The notes under the pieces are model-generated. The model had not been told where the DNA came from. It made no database searches and was given only the letters and a program-made list of their open reading frames with translations. This document shows, one piece after another, positions 63,601 to 64,000 of a stretch of 64,000 nt of DNA. The position numbers were made by a program, and so were the translations under genes. Within the stretch, counting starts at the first letter, position 1, and the number at the start of each line of letters is the position of its first letter. Source of the stretch: Solwaraspora sp. WMMA2065 (GTDB lineage Bacteria; Actinomycetota; Actinomycetes; Mycobacteriales; Micromonosporaceae); assembly GCF_030345075.1 (NCBI RefSeq), contig NZ_CP128361.1, positions 1,922,001 to 1,986,000 on the forward strand, given 5' to 3'.

Positions 63601-64000
63601 CTGGTACGCGGCGTGAACTCGGCCTCCAGCCCGGGGAACACGAACGCCAGCTTCCCGCCGGCGGTCAGCAGCGGGGCCGTGGTGAACCAGATGTCCCGGG
63701 CACCCCGCCAGGGCTCCCCCCGACTCACCGCGCGGCGGGCGGTGGCCAGCCGCTTGTCGGTCGGATCCACCACCCCGATCCGGCACGGCGGCGCGGCGTG
63801 CGCATGCGGGCCGTCGGCGAACGCGGTGCCCTCGCGCCGTACCAGCGAATCGTCGCGGTCCAGCAGCGCGGCGAGACCGGCCGGGTCGTCGGCAGCCAGC
63901 CACAGCACCTGGTCCGGTTCCTCGACCTCGACGCTGGCCGAGCGGGCCGACTGCCCGGCCGCGCCGTTCGGCACGGCAGCCCAGGCGGACGGAGCGGAGG
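60624..64000 (-). CDS. Polyketide/PUFA-like synthase subunit: AT, dehydratase, phosphopantetheinyl transferase (5' end missing)
   Basis: The frame is open to the right edge, so the gene starts beyond 64000. In order: an acyltransferase domain (about 63700-62800) with KLAFVFPGLEAEF, the active Ser in GHSIGEWSAA, and ending near MPVNVGHRTGLDQL; a long Pro/Ala linker (about 62760-62160); a hot-dog dehydratase (about 62150-61350) with the catalytic His in MPYLLDHCFFVQP and LMFHGPQFHGV; and a C-terminal 4'-phosphopantetheinyl transferase (about 60990-60630) with GVGIDIVEVTD and WAAKEAAGKAEGTG. A KS domain is probably upstream. AT-DH-PPTase order recalls PUFA synthase-like and enediyne-like enzymes of actinomycetes. 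Product unknown. Confidence 0.85.
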   Translation of the reverse strand, partial: SAPSAWAAVPNGAAGQSARSASVEVEEPDQVLWLAADDPAGLAALLDRDDSLVRREGTAFADGPHAHAAPPCRIGVVDPTDKRLATARRAVSRGEPWRGARDIWFTTAPLLTAGGKLAFVFPGLEAEFTPRTRDLAAHFGLVDREWSAADLGRHGAGLIEVGKFLDEVLGRIGIRPDAVAGHSIGEWSAAAVSGQVSTTDMDGFLKLFDADSVAVSGYVFAAVGAGADQVTPALGGYPGVVLSHDNAPAQSVVNGPEEQVDRLVDELRRRNVLCQKLPFRSAFHTPAFADGLRSIGVALQSWRVHPTTVPVWSATLAAPFPTDEQQVNQIFVRHMMEPVWFRQLTAAMYDAGFRVFLQVGAGQLASLVSDNLRGRDHLAMPVNVGHRTGLDQLRRVATALWVEGAAPGLRALRSPAAAAPAAPAPAAPAAPPRRGPKIQLDLGGPLVRLGPGADTLLGLADLSSHRPSGTPVAEAQPSAAAAAQDTSAPPAEPRPPAAPRPPAGPRPPAHAESSAESEQSAGPLTALHRLAGRSKAAAELAALLRDTADGAVTVLDAATRPASPAPVSPAAPARPVAAPPADVRPVTVPAVVGPTTAAPTPKAVPPPRTEIARTTLRVSVQTMPYLLDHCFFVQPDDWPNPEDRWPVVPATTVVQHMMDAVAQAVPGLRVVGVRDARFNRWTIAAPAQDVEIVVRSAGPDSYAVNFGSFARATVDVAADYPAPVSAPWTHDPATETAPRISAEEMYAERLMFHGPQFHGVTTVHALGEMHVRGVVTAPVPPGALLDNALQLIGNWLITTQPMRTVALPVGLGHVRFFGPPPAPGTAFECVARVRSIDDAQLVADTQLSVDGRVWAQIDGAVDRRFDSHPQARPAERFPERHPMSVRQPEGWTAVFDCWTDLVTQSMAARGILGTAASVDYERQPGKIRKQWLLGRIAAKDAVRFRQWDAGHTDVYPIELTIANDPNGRPRADLRPDRDLRECDLSLAHCAEAAVAIAGPARSTPDGPGVGIDIVEVTDRPDSTVDYALSGAEAALLDQVSAGGDRRFWFACFWAAKEAAGKAEGTGLDGAPRRLRVVAVDAGTLLVEVPSGRSYRVTCRSLENPPDLPQRRYVVGWTWGPEPAR

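Noticed and set aside
1-64000. CRISPR arrays, rRNA and tRNA genes
   Set aside because: No regularly spaced identical repeats or cloverleaf-like segments were noticed on reading; a tRNAscan or CRISPR finder run would be decisive.

Overview
This is a high-GC (about 70%) actinobacterial chromosome segment. GTG starts, overlapping stop/start codons, a DUF574-type methyltransferase, IdeR-type iron boxes, a desferrioxamine-like siderophore operon and large secreted hydrolases suggest a filamentous actinomycete, perhaps Micromonosporaceae. That placement is inference from gene content; no rRNA or other marker gene is present.

Region by region. 1-6.5 kb: the 3' end of a secreted ThuA/sugar-dehydrogenase/PKD/DUF1080 protein, a perfect 18-bp hairpin terminator, and an internally deleted IS1182-like element with intact inverted repeats lying between two truncated genes (a membrane protein and a glycosyltransferase). 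6.7-14.8 kb: secreted M14 carboxypeptidase, M23 peptidase, a six-module GH10 xylanase and an isochorismatase-family hydrolase. 14.9-19.6 kb: a graveyard of catabolic-type genes (acyl-CoA ligase tail, decarboxylase-like fragment, frameshifted SDR, flavoprotein tail) around an intact KstR2-like TetR regulator with a perfect KstR2-type box; an intact GGDEF/EAL protein sits among them. 19.6-23.3 kb: an operon of DUF4178, DUF2617, DUF4247, DUF350 and a membrane-fused spermidine synthase. 23.4-31.5 kb: a small hydrolase, a fused aminodeoxychorismate synthase, a two-helix membrane protein, a membrane/secreted pair, a DUF574 methyltransferase and a frameshifted LtrA gene.

31.4-38.1 kb: a PucR-type regulator divergent from a tightly packed operon encoding a class II aldolase/class III aminotransferase fusion, an FGGY sugar kinase and an FAD oxidoreductase. 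Two near-identical palindromes lie in the shared promoter. 38.1-49.5 kb: a GT87 remnant and then an iron-regulated siderophore locus: a GNAT gene and a convergent RhtX-like MFS transporter, followed by five overlapping genes: PLP decarboxylase, N-hydroxylase, acyltransferase-NIS synthetase fusion, penicillin acylase-acyltransferase fusion and FkbM methyltransferase. The acylase-acyltransferase fusion is the most unusual protein in the window. 49.5-56.4 kb: CDP-alcohol phosphatidyltransferase, DUF2231, an orphan cytochrome oxidase subunit I, a DrrAB-like ABC exporter and a lipoprotein esterase. 56.4-64 kb: a secreted protein ending in His4, then a sulfotransferase, alpha/beta hydrolase, ACP and a polyketide/PUFA-like synthase subunit (AT, dehydratase, phosphopantetheinyl transferase) that runs off the window; these last four look like one lipid or polyketide pathway.

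No rRNA, tRNA or CRISPR array was recognised. Eight or so broken genes (IS transposase, glycosyltransferase, SDR, flavoprotein, decarboxylase-like, LtrA, GT87 and small tails) are a marked feature of the window.
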